Assembly (NCBI GenBank): GCA_030704615.1
Contig: CM060732.1
Span: 66,695,053-66,755,052, forward strand
Origin: Takakia lepidozioides
Taxonomy: Eukaryota; Streptophyta; Takakiopsida; Takakiales; Takakiaceae
Reading direction: 5' to 3'
DNA length: 60,000 bases
Part shown: one piece after another, positions 13,201 through 23,072 of the stretch
Numbering within the stretch: position 1 is the stretch's first letter
How the letters are laid out: every line of letters starts with the position of its first letter
Position numbers and translations under genes: made by a program
Notes under the pieces: model-generated
Told to the model about the DNA's origin: nothing
The model's input: the letters and a program-made list of their open reading frames with translations, nothing else
Databases searched by the model: none

Positions 13201-14273
13201 CATTCTTAGCCTCTACACTCTCTGAGTCTCTCTTCTGCTGACAGCATCTTACATGGCCCGGTTTTGGTAGGTTTTGAGCAGTACGGGTACTCTCTTGGCA
13301 CCAGAGGAGCTTGCAGCCAAGTTCAGTAATGCAGGTCTCACCCTCTCTCAAAACTGACCTATCAATCACACATGGAAGTGGTGTCAACTAGTGTCACTAA
13401 CCTGTTAAACACTTTGAAACGCATTGTTGTGGAAGTCTCTTTTCAACTTAGTGTATGTGCTAAGTGCTGATGATTTGGATTTGTATGCCTGACAATATTA
13501 TGTATCATACTAACACAACTCAATCTTTTGAATACAGGCGTGGGTACAGATGAGCCAATAGTGGCATCCTGCGGGACCGGAGTCACTGCTTGTATACTAG
13601 CACTGGTGAGGAAGGCAACTTATGTCTGTCATATTAATCAATGAGCTTTTCGTTTCCCATTTCAAAGTTCCAGGCTTTAGGATCGCAGCTCCTCATTCTA
13701 GGTCAAGTTACTGTGTTGTCCTTTTTTGTTGAGTTATAAGTCACTATCTTGGTTCGGTGGGCTACCTTAGACCAGGGTGTGGCCAATGTTAGTGAGTTCA
13801 ATTGCCCTGAGATTTCCAACTAGTGCAACACGTCTTCAACAAAAGTTGAACCCTATGAATAACAGAGATATCATATGCAGATGGCCGATCACATTGCCCT
13901 TCCTGACTTTAACTACCCAAAGATGAGAACCAAGCTAGTGCAACCATGACTGAAAACATCTTGGCAACTTTCATCATAAATCCCTCTATCTTGTGAGAAT
14001 TCTGGAGGAGTTAGCTACGCGGTTTGAATATCCAAGCTGGCAAGTAGTGATCACACAAGCAAGGGTCTTCACGAGAGTCCAGTTGAGCGTCAAATTGACC
14101 ATGTCACGTTCTTAGTTTAGCAGCCTCGTCTGGACTGATGCTCACGTTTGCATTGACTTGCCCAACAGGCTCTGCACCGTCTAGGCAAACAAGATGTAGC
14201 CATCTATGATGGTTCCTGGACAGAATGGGGTGCTCTACCTGACAGCCCGGTTGCCACCAACTTGCCTGCATGA
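7241..14273 (+). CDS. STR1: Thiosulfate/3-mercaptopyruvate sulfurtransferase (STR1/MST type)
   Basis: Twelve exons in phase: 7241-7423, 8142-8402, 8573-8632, 9210-9272, 10577-10701, 11254-11410, 11932-11991, 12125-12183, 12792-12873, 13271-13334, 13538-13605 and 14169-14273; 428 aa. It is a two-rhodanese-domain enzyme that moves sulfur from 3-mercaptopyruvate or thiosulfate to acceptors such as cyanide or thioredoxin. Domain 1 (about 140-285) has DASWYMP, the [10 protein letters not shown] block and [14 protein letters not shown]. Domain 2 (about 305-425) has QIDAR, the [11 protein letters not shown] block and the catalytic loop CGTGVTA with Cys383, then YDGSWTEWG. The first 130 residues, rich in Ala, Ser, Thr and Arg, suit an organelle presequence; Arabidopsis STR1 is mitochondrial. 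It is longer than STR1 (379 aa) because of this extension. Intron 4 carries LINE fragments. Confidence 0.93.
9463..9878 (-). mobile_element. LINE 3'-end fragment in STR1 intron 4
   Basis: The minus strand reads the same C-terminal segment as the 46-kb LINE ([20 protein letters not shown], then a conserved terminal block). It is inserted antisense to STR1, truncated and frameshifted. Confidence 0.8.
10025..10190 (-). mobile_element. Second LINE 3'-end fragment in STR1 intron 4
   Basis: A further, shorter copy of the terminal LINE block (CATAGCCTTGTGG on the plus strand) in the same orientation as the fragment at 9463-9878. Partial duplication or a separate insertion are both possible. Confidence 0.7.
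10201..10256. repeat. (AAATG)n tract joined to a dispersed 'TATAACGTCCGCGG' motif
   Basis: A short AAATG/GAAAT repeat is followed by TTTATAACGTCCGCGGAAAG and CTCATAGAGCTTA. Near-copies of the second part occur at 41968-42011 and 51724-51764, so this is a dispersed repeat, probably the end of a transposable element. Confidence 0.6.
12390..12590 (+). repeat. Possible tRNA-derived SINE in STR1 intron 8
   Basis: TAGGCCAGTGGTAAGGC resembles a Pol III A box and GGGTTGAAATC, about 30 nt later, a degenerate B box. Spacing fits a tRNA head, but both boxes deviate from consensus and no tail or target duplication is clear. Confidence 0.3.
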
Positions 14274-16736
14274 TCAAATACTGCAGTTGAGAAAGGGACA
14301 ACTTTCAAAAGGCCAAGGGTCAAAGACAGTTGGAAAGGCAGGCTGCAGGTGGCCTTGAAGACTTGGTTCTACTTTGAAATGCTCTCCATGTAAAAATATA
14401 GAAAACACGAGCTCGTAGAGACATCTTTCTTTCTTCCAATAGTGAGGGAACCTTGTGCTTCGAATCAACGGTTGATTACTCTCCCCAAAAGTTGGGAAGT
14501 TCAGCATATTCTATCAGATATGTAGCACTCTCCCGCGTATGGGTGCATTGAGGCAGATTGGTTGGGAGTGGATTTTAATGTGCAAAGGTGAAGTTTGTGC
14601 TTCTCTAAATAAGATGATTCTTGCTCAAAGCCTTGATAAGGATTTATGTTGTTTGATTGAGAGTGGAGTGCGAAGGTGTATTGCTTCTCCATACAAGACA
14701 AATCTTGTTTAGGCCAAAGCCTTGATTATGATGTATCATTGTTTGTTAGTAGAGACCAAATCTAGGAGTATTAGTCCTTTCTCTTTTCTACCTTGTGAAA
14801 GGCGAGTGAACCACAAATACATGGTCTTATCATGATACTAGTTTAATGGTCACAAGCAATGTTAGTGGAAAAAAATTATATACTACTTTATTGGAGCTTT
14901 GATTGTCATGAGAAATGTGAGTGCCTCTTAGTTGTGATCTTGAAACCTCAGCAGTCTTCTTAGCCTTTGCTTCTCCTATCAATTTCACAAGACCCATGTA
15001 TTCATACTCACAAGATCAGATTGCGGCCAGCAATTGCTGTTGAATTTTGTTTCATGCTGTGCCAAGATGCTAGAGTTGAAACCTCTTGCATAGTAAGTCT
15101 TCTCATCCTCTTCATTCCTAAAGCTCATCAAGAATGCTATCCTCCCTCTAAGTGATGAGTCTCCCTTAGACAATGAAGGATGCCCTCAACATCTGTTGAT
15201 AATCTTGAGGTTTCTAAATGCACCTCCTCACTAAGTCGATAGCAAATGCAATGTTTGAACATGTTTTAATGTGTTCACTATGTCAAGAGTTGGGTCAACT
15301 TCAAGAGTGTCAATTTATTGCCTATGATTGAAATTTCCTTTGTGAGCGAACCCTACCAATTCTAACTTAGACATGTATCTCTCAAAAGAAGCGAGAGCTC
15401 TCCAACAGTAGCACACAGTGTAGAAGAAGACTGGTGGATCAAGGAAGGTGAAGAAACAACCATTGATCTTCATTACTTTACTAATAATGAGCACTCATGT
15501 ACATAAAATATGCGCTGAATGAAGAAATCACTACACCAACACACAAAGACCAAGGTCATCAATTTTGAGCAATAAATGCTTGAAAATGATTACTACATCC
15601 ATTTCAGTTCTTCCAGCAAAATTTGAGAAAGGATAGGGCTCCAATTTGAAGATCACATTAGCTTGGTGTACAGAAGATTCCACAATGTCATTGTTTGCCT
15701 TTGAATCACATTAGATGTTCATGGGGATGAGCGGTGGTGAGTAGGTAAGTGGCCCAATTTTTTGAGAATCTAATCAGACCCGTAGGTTCGACGAGGTTTA
15801 CAGGTCGGCACCACCAATATGGCTTCAGATATAGGTTCGGTTTAAGATCGGAAATAGACTCGGGCTTGGTTATCGGTGAACCACACATACATATTATAAG
15901 GTGTGGTTCGCTGGAGAACTACATGATGCCGAACCTAAATTCTGATCCAAACTCCAATCCAAACAAAATACAAAAACAAATGCTCATATGTGTAAATTAA
16001 TGTGAGCATAAAAAAAAATTGTATCTGAAAATCTTAAATTGTGTTCACATAATATTCATTTTTTATTTTATGCTCACCAAAATTTTGGTCTATTCACCTG
16101 CTCACCAACTACTAAAACCTGATGTTCATTAGAGATGCTAGTCAGTTAGAGATCTGCTTCTTAAGCTTACAACTTCTGAATTCTCTAAGTCTCATAAGTT
16201 CTTTCCTTGTAGATGTGGCAAATATCATGACAAAAAGATTGATACCATGGCCTATTAACTAATGTGAAGTTAGCATTTTGATTTGTGCAGATCTTGCAAT
16301 CCAGCTAACCTAAGAGTGATATGAACATCTTCTTGTAAGGTTCTCGAACTTGTTGTCCTAGGCTCTTACTACTCTTGCAAGGAAAGATAAAAGTAAGTGA
16401 AGTTTTATCTGGACAAAAGCTTATTCCCACCTATGTAGGCTAGATATTTCTCGGTGTGCAAAATTGGATATCCGTGTTTGAGCTTGTATAAAACATGATT
16501 TACTATCAGAGGTTGATCAGGAGCAATTGTGTCTATCCTAAATTGTTGCCATAGTAATTATTGCCCTTCAATCACCGTCCGTGAGCTACACAACCAGTAT
16601 AAGAAGACTAAGCATGGGATAGAGTTGGATTCAAGTATGTTTGATAAGGTATGTGTATATTGCATGTGTTTCCATGCTGTTTTTTTGAATTGTTCCATAA
16701 ATGAAATGCGGTAAGGGTAGTTCGTACAGGGTAGTA
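14274..16736. other. Repeat-rich intergenic sequence
   Basis: No gene is supported. Two adjacent, diverged blocks at about 14575-14660 and 14660-14750 share 'TGCxAAGGTGxAxTxTGCTTCTC' and 'CAAAGCCTTGAT' patterns and look like a local duplication. The rest is AT-rich with scattered short frames. Confidence 0.4.
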
Positions 16737-17325
16737 CAGAATTTGTACTGGGACAAGATGAGGAATTTGAAACAAACGGATGACATTCGGGGATATGTTC
16801 AGGCTTTCAATGTGTTGTTGCTCGAAGTCGCGGACATGGCATAACCAAAAATGGTCTGCAACTTTGTGGCGGGATTGGCCCCATGGGCCAGGCGGAAGTT
16901 GGAGGAGAAGCCACCTAAAACTTTGAACGAGGCAATTGAGAGGGCTGAATGTTTCTCGGATGTCCCTAGGGGTGAAAGACAAGGCCGTACGGAGCTGAAC
17001 CACAAGAAGGCTTGGCAGGAGGGTGACTCCTCCTGACCAGAAAAGAAGTGGGATAGGCCACGCAGCGACAATGGCACGTGGAAATCGAAGGGAGGGCCGT
17101 CACACGTCAAGGCGGCACCCGGTGCTCCGAAACGAAAAACAGGTGCGGCGACTTATGGCGGACAAAAGGCGACCTTTGATGGAGTGTGATTCAATTGCGG
17201 GGAGCTCGGGCACTTGGCCAAGAAGTACACGAAACCCCGACAATTGAACATGACTCGGGCGACCACAGAGCTGTCGGAAGATTCCATCAGTCGCTTGGTG
17301 GAAGCGGTGGTCGCTAGGACTTGCA
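16737..17325 (+). mobile_element. Ty3-type retrotransposon gag remnant
   Basis: The plus-strand translation shows a Gag capsid tail (DDIRGYVQAFNVLLLEVADM, VCNFVAGLAPWARRKLEEK, LNEAIERAECF) and a nucleocapsid knuckle. The knuckle is damaged: its first Cys is replaced by a stop (about 17190) and its last Cys by Tyr, leaving xFNCGELGHLAKKY. Further in-frame stops occur. It abuts inverted pol sequence at about 17325. Confidence 0.8.
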
Positions 17326-18008
17326 AGGTAGGCCATACAACTTCCCTTCCCGCAATTTCTGGAACACCCTTTTGATGTGCTCCAGGTGCTCCTCCTTTGT
17401 TTTCGAATACACCAAGACGTCGATGTACACGATCACAAAGTCATTCAACCACTCCTGGAAAAGGCTGTTCATCAGCGTGCTAAAGGTCGCGGGTAAGCCC
17501 AAAAGGCATCACCAAGAACTCACATGAACCATACCTTATCCTACACGTGGTCTTCTCCTCATCTCCTTCCGCCACTCGAATTTGATGATAGCCGGAGCGC
17601 AAATCGATCCGGCTGAAATACTTCGCTCCTGCCAACCGATCGAAGAGGTCATCGATCTTTGACAAATGGTACCGATTTTTTATAGTCACCTTATTCAGAA
17701 CCCTGTAATCGACACACATCCGCAGCGTCCCATCCTTCTTGTATGCGAATAACATCGGGGCTCCGTAAGGTGAAGAGGAACATCGAACGCCAACCTTGTC
17801 GTCAATTGCGGTTCTGCTTTGGCAGAACACATCTCAATAGAGGCCCCCACGTCACTTGTCGGGAGCCCAGCTTTCGTGCCGTTGCCGGTTTCATGAAGGA
17901 GTGCGACGCTCCTGTGTCCACCAACAACGACACGTTAGTTCCGGATATTATTCCATCCACGAACAATAACTGACTCCCTTTACGCAGGGCGCCAGTTTCC
18001 TGATACAA
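17314..18008 (-). mobile_element. Ty3-type protease and reverse transcriptase remnant, inverted relative to gag
   Basis: On the minus strand a protease segment with LLVDTGASHSF (about 17860-17930) is followed, across a deletion, by an RT segment with [35 protein letters not shown] and FVMPFGL-like blocks. The catalytic YxDD position reads YIDV. Frameshifts separate the pieces and RNase H and integrase are absent. The element is dead and its pol half points toward its gag half. Confidence 0.85.
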
Positions 18009-18090
18009 CTCACATTGGTTTACCTACCTGGATGTGCATATGCCCAGAGATGAATAGTTGCTTTAAGTTTGATATGAATCGAATATATTA

Positions 18091-18543
18091 ATGACTTCTG
18101 ATTATTATTCTTGTATTATTCATTGGGTCAAACGGATGTATCAAGGGCGCAAGAAGGCGAGTGATCATAGGTTATACTTCAGTGATAAAGTTTTTGACCT
18201 GCTGATGAGTAAGCAGTATCTCCAGCAATTGCATCACGACCCGTCGAACTATTCTTCCACGAAGAAGACGCTGAAGAAGAAGTTGGATTCGGTTACCCAG
18301 TGCCTCCGTATTTGCCGTGAAGTTGCAAATCAATGGCCTATACTGGAATGGCCCAACGAGCAATATTGGGCGATTCTATGCTTGGCAGTCGAGGGTAATT
18401 CTAAGTTTCACGATGGGGGAGTGTCGAATGAGGTGGTGAAAAGCCGTGCTGCAAAGAAGTTTTATGTAGTTGATGGCTTGGACTTGGGGGATGCTGTGGT
18501 GGCCCTCATGAAGTACGTTCCCGACTTTGGGACGAGGCGTTGA
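18091..18543 (+). CDS. Hypothetical ORF, 150 aa
   Basis: An uninterrupted ATG-to-stop frame of 150 codons just after the Ty3 remnant. It starts with a Lys/Arg-rich, Tyr-containing segment (HWVKRMYQGRKKASDHRLYF), continues with a Lys-rich stretch (STKKTLKKKLDS) and ends with an acidic/aliphatic region. I recognise no domain. It may be an exon or a remnant of a transposon-encoded protein. Confidence 0.35.
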   Translation: MTSDYYSCIIHWVKRMYQGRKKASDHRLYFSDKVFDLLMSKQYLQQLHHDPSNYSSTKKTLKKKLDSVTQCLRICREVANQWPILEWPNEQYWAILCLAVEGNSKFHDGGVSNEVVKSRAAKKFYVVDGLDLGDAVVALMKYVPDFGTRR

Positions 18544-19120
18544 TGCTTGTGCTAAGTGTATAGTGTACAGGGTATTCAAGCTACACATAGTTTTGACCAT
18601 AGATACAACATATGGTTTTACTACACTTTACAATAGCAATGTATGCATTAGGTGCAAAAAAACTCCATATAGGGGTCATCCTAGAATTCAAACTGGAATG
18701 CTTTGCCAATATGACAGCAACCACTCAATCACTAAATATACACATCATTCTTCATTGAAATCAAATACAAAAAAAAACCACAAAACAAGAAAAACAAACG
18801 GCAAAAAACTTGAACCGAAATAGATCTCTCCAAATGAATGTTGGTAATGCAATTTTCTGAAAGAATCCAGGGCTCCCAACTCGTTCTCCGACATCGGTAA
18901 GCTCCGCTCTCAAATATTCTTAACACTATTCATGCCATTTTGTCAGCTCTGGCGGCACCAAACCCTAGGGAATTCACGTTGGTGGACTAACGTAGGGCAG
19001 TAGCCATTAGGAGAAACATGGTGTTGGTTGTGTGGTAGCTGGCCATGAATTGCGTGGTAACGTGACCCATTTTGTCCACGTGACGTGAATTTGTCTCCCG
19101 CATATTGTTTGTCTCTCTTT
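18544..19120. other. Intergenic sequence, nothing recognised
   Basis: AT-rich sequence including an A-rich stretch near 18765-18820; no coding or structural signal is supported. Confidence 0.4.
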
Positions 19121-20202
19121 AAGATTTTCAAGTACATTTGAACATCTTATCTTAAACATATATTCCTTTGAAGATAACCATAAAAGATTGAATCACAACA
19201 TTGTGGTTTGGAATATTTGCGGCAACTCTGTTGTGATTCCATAAACTGATCTAAGTTTAAGATTATCTTGTAAGTTTGTACAATAAGAATGAGAGAGGAT
19301 CCCACATCCCATTCTTTTTAGGTTTGGAAGTTTAAATTTGTGTTTTCCAAACCCTAAACCACACACAAAAATCATGGGAGGATATGAAACAAATAGTTTG
19401 GTTTTGTAGCGTATTCAGTTCATGAAATCTGAGCATTAAATTTAGAGTTTCATACTACATTCACTACTGGCTCTGAAATAAAATGTCTAGCTCAAAGCCA
19501 TCAAATGTTTTAGGATTTAAAACTTTAATTTTGGTTTCATAGCACATTGAAGCTATAAAAGAGACATTCAGGGTTTGATTATTGGCTCTTCTCTATGTAG
19601 TCTGGAACTCTTTTGAAAACTTGAAAATTTCAGATTCTCCAAAATTGAATGCACCAATAAATCAAAGGTTCTATTTCAAAATGACATATTGAATGTCTTT
19701 AGCAATCCAGACTACAAAGAGAAGAACCAATAATCAAACCCTGAATGTAGCTTTCATAGCCTCAATGTGTTGTGAAACCAAAATTAAAGTTCAAATCTTA
19801 AAGCATTATATGGCTTTGAGCTAGACATTTTATTTCAGAGCTAGTACTGAAATTCTAAATTTAGTGCTAAGATTTCATGAATTGAACACGCTACAAAACC
19901 AAACTATTTGTGTCATATCCTCCCAAGATTTTTGTGTGTGGTTTAGGGTTTGGAAAACATAAATTTAAACTTCCAAACCTAAAAAGAATGGGATGTGGGA
20001 TGTCTCTCTCATTCTTATTATACAAACTTACAAGATAACCTTAAATTTAGATCAGTTTATGGAATCACGACAGAGTTGTCATAAACCTCAAAGTTTATGA
20101 AAGCAAATATTCCAAACCACAATGTTGTGATTCAATCTTTTATGGTTATCTTCAAAGGAATATATGTTTAAGATAAGATGTTCAAATGTACTTGAAAATC
20201 TT
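19121..20202. repeat. Long foldback (inverted repeat) of about 1.08 kb
   Basis: Left arm 19121-19606 and right arm 19706-20202 are reverse complements over nearly their whole length, by eye about nine of ten positions, with a loop of about 99 nt. For example TTGAACATCTTATCTTAAAC near 19139 returns inverted near 20165-20184, and the 'CCAAACCCTAAACCACACAC' block near 19350 returns inverted near 19940. No ORF spans it and no target-site duplication is obvious. A transcript would form a near-perfect hairpin with arms of about 490 bp. Confidence 0.9.
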
Positions 20203-20274
20203 TGTCGTGCGCATACATATGGCTACACAACTACATCGCTGTCCACAACCACACAACAAATGTGGACACCAAAC

Positions 20275-20505
20275 ACTAGTCTATCACTAGTCTATCACTA
20301 GTCCACCACTAGTGCACCATTAGGCTGCCACTAGACAACCACTAATCCACCACTAGTGCAGCCACTAGTCCACCACTAGGCTGCCACTAGCCACCACTAG
20401 TGCAGCCACTAGTCCACCACTAGGCTGCCACTAGCCACCACTAGTGCAGTCATTAGTCCATCACTAGGCTGCCACTAGCCACCACTAGTGCAGCCACTAG
20501 TCCAT
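20275..20505. repeat. 44-bp minisatellite with CCACTAG core
   Basis: Four unit starts (TGCAGCCACTAG or close variants) lie at 20357, 20401, 20445 and 20489, exactly 44 bp apart. Each unit contains four CACTAG-type words. Degenerate shorter repeats of the same word extend left to about 20275. It begins about 70 bp outside the foldback. Confidence 0.9.
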
Positions 20506-21195
20506 CATAATGATAAAGAAAGGAAAGATACAAGCACACAAGCTCTCTCAAACTCACACACTTGCACATGAAAATATCACTCATATTAAGTCGAGCCAAG
20601 TGCACCCCACGCCATGGGGAATCCACACTATGGTGCCATAGCTAGACGCAGTGAGGCTCAACTCAACTCAATGCGTCGCGGAAAATTGATTCTGGGAGTA
20701 GATTGTAGAGCATAATGGGCTTGGCATCCTAAGACTATAGTCATTGTCCAACAATAAGTTGCAATGCAGCTTTGCAAAACTTAGGCCATTGATAGATATT
20801 TGTTCTTGAAGAACTCTGGGGACAAGTCTCGGTGCAAGTTCCAGCTGTGCGAGCTCCTATAGAGTACGGATAATCTGCAACACAATGATATGATTGAGAT
20901 AGTGGTAGTCACTAGGAGCTAACTCTTGATATGTATATATATACTTGGACTGTTTTTGTGATACATAGATGTATTGTAGATTTGTTGGTTAGTGTGTAGT
21001 GTCTTAGAAATGTTATAATGTGGAGGTCATAGGTTCAAATATGCATTGCCTAATATATGTAGAATAATGCATGAACTGCCATTGGACAAAACCGGAGTCA
21101 ATGGTCAACGCCGAGTAGTTTTTGAAAATCAAAAATTTAAATTTAAATTCAAATTCAAATTTTCCCACCTAAATTCAAATGTACCCCCCTACTGT
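20506..21195. other. Intergenic sequence, nothing recognised
   Basis: Contains a (TA)-rich stretch near 20932-20941 and an AAATTC/AAATTT run near 21130-21180; no coding signal. Confidence 0.4.
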
Positions 21196-21260
21196 GACGT
21201 CTGGGGGTCGCATTTACGACCCCCGGACGTCCCTAAATGCGACGTTGCAAAAAAAAAAAC

Positions 21261-21297
<37 letters not shown>

Positions 21298-22371
21298 CTG
21301 TGATGCCCGGACGTCGCAAGTCACGCCGGTGCCGCGGCCGGGGAGTCCTGGGGGGTTTGCGATTCCCCGTCGACGCTAATTAGTGACGTTCCGGGGGCGA
21401 AATAGAAATATGTAAATTATTATAAATAAGGTAGAAATGCCTAAAATGGAGCGGTACCCTAAACGGATCCCTAGAAAAATACATAAAACTAACCATATGC
21501 CATCTTTAAAAGGTGCTTTGATCACAAGTGGTCCACATTAGGTCATGTGGTGGGCCGCAATGGAACTCCAATGAACCCTTTTAACTCATACATGATGACA
21601 CCACTTAATGGACAAGTTAATAACCATCGGTGCACTTTGAGAGCAGTATCAAGTTAAGCTAAGAAGAATGAATCCTAACATGTAGGAGAGGGGATCACAT
21701 TCCGTGATCAACGATCCCAATTGAGTTTCACCTAGATCAACGATCCAGGATTGAGTTTAATCCAAATGGACCTTGAGCTCAGTTTTCTTTAAGGTGGGAG
21801 GTTACTTTAAGGTCAATAAATGGTTATGTTAGTTGACAGACATAGTCCATGTTGCTATGTTGTATAGTCCATGTTACTATGTTGTTTAATCAGTAAAATG
21901 AAAGAGGATGCACACTTTTTGGGCACCTTTGGCTCCAGACAGAGTGCACTTGCTGTTCAAAATAGTACCCCCTACTCGTCCATTCAAGGTTATTCCATGA
22001 TTTCACTTTGAATATTCACCAATATTACAGAATAATTCGGAATTTATTTATTTATTTATATTAATTTTTATTTCTATGTGCCCACATCGGAAAAATATAT
22101 ACGACGACACTGCACACCTGAAACTGCACACATTTCTTAAATGATCCATTTTAGGTGTTTCTACCTTAGTCGCCCTTAGGACACCTTAGGGCACCCCTAA
22201 GGAGTCCTAAGAGTCGAAAAATAGGAACATATAAATTATTATTTATAATTCCCCTTAGGACTCCTTACGACAGCCCTAAGGAGTCCTAAGAGGGGAAAAA
22301 TAAAAATATGTAAATTGTTATTTATAATTGCCCTTAGGACTCCTTAGGGCGGCCCTAAGGAGTCCTAAAGG
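21196..22371. mobile_element. Palindrome-rich repeat element, probably a non-autonomous transposon
   Basis: Left end: a GACGTC..GACGTC hairpin at 21196-21231 followed by a T-run at about 21263-21297. Inside it, a 24-nt sequence at 21427-21450 recurs inverted at 22145-22168 with two mismatches. Right end: three near-perfect palindromes built on CTTAGGACTCCTTAGGG occur at 22171, 22251 and 22331, exactly 80 bp apart, separated by AT-rich spacers. A similar spacer (AAATATGTAAATTATTATAA) lies beside the left inverted copy. The element type is inferred; element ends and target duplications are not defined. Confidence 0.6.
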
Positions 22372-22667
22372 AAATAAAAAAAATCAACTACTACAATAAA
22401 TGTATCAACTTTGGTCATTACATTTATGAATCACATGCACTATTTATTGTTATGTACCGACAGAATTTGTAGGTTGTCACCATTTATTACAATTAAAATA
22501 AAATTTTGTTCATACAACTATTTGTGATACACCGACATCCATTTTTAAATAAACCTTCATGAGGTAGTACCTATGTAAAAAAATTTGTAGGATAAAATCA
22601 ATAAATAGTAACTCAATTATTTAAATTTTTCATTCATTCTTTCCTTACTATACCTCATTTTTTCCCC

Positions 22668-22673
22668 TATAAG
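22668..22673 (+). promoter_or_regulatory. TATA box-like site upstream of the GIY-YIG gene remnant
   Basis: TATAAG in a CCCC-TATAAGTATGG context, about 400 bp upstream of the first ATG at 23073, followed by a T/C-rich leader typical of plant 5' UTRs. Confidence 0.4.
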
Positions 22674-23072
22674 TATGGAGAAGGAGGATCATTTCTTATC
22701 TTTCTTCCGCAAGTTTTTTTGCATACAATAGAACCGTCTCTCAATCGTGTTTTTTTTTACCTTTGTTTGTGTTTCTTTCTTTGTTTCTGTTGTATGTTTA
22801 TGTTTCCTTGTTCTTTCGGTTTTTTGGCAAAATAGAGCTGTTGCTTAGTTCTTCTCAGTAGCTTTCACTTTGGTTCTCTATTTATGTCTCTTTCTAGTCT
22901 CTATTCTTTTTGTGTGAGTTTTTTGGCAGAATAGAACTTTCCCCTCATTTTTTTTCTTTCGTTATGTTGTTCGTTCTTCTTCAATCTTTGTCTATGGTTT
23001 TGTTCGTTCTTTCTCATTTCAAATTCTATCTTCATCTGTTTCTTTCTTTGTTCTTTTCTCTACGATATAGAT

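Noticed and set aside
13740-13830. Third SINE-like unit with GAGTTCAATTGCCC
   Set aside because: Only a weak B-box resemblance; no A box, tail or target duplication.
20275-20505. CRISPR-like array
   Set aside because: The units are contiguous 44-bp tandem repeats without unique spacers, in a plant nuclear context.
21046-21303. Open frame ending in poly-Phe
   Set aside because: The frame is created by the T-run at 21263-21297 and simple AAATTC repeats.
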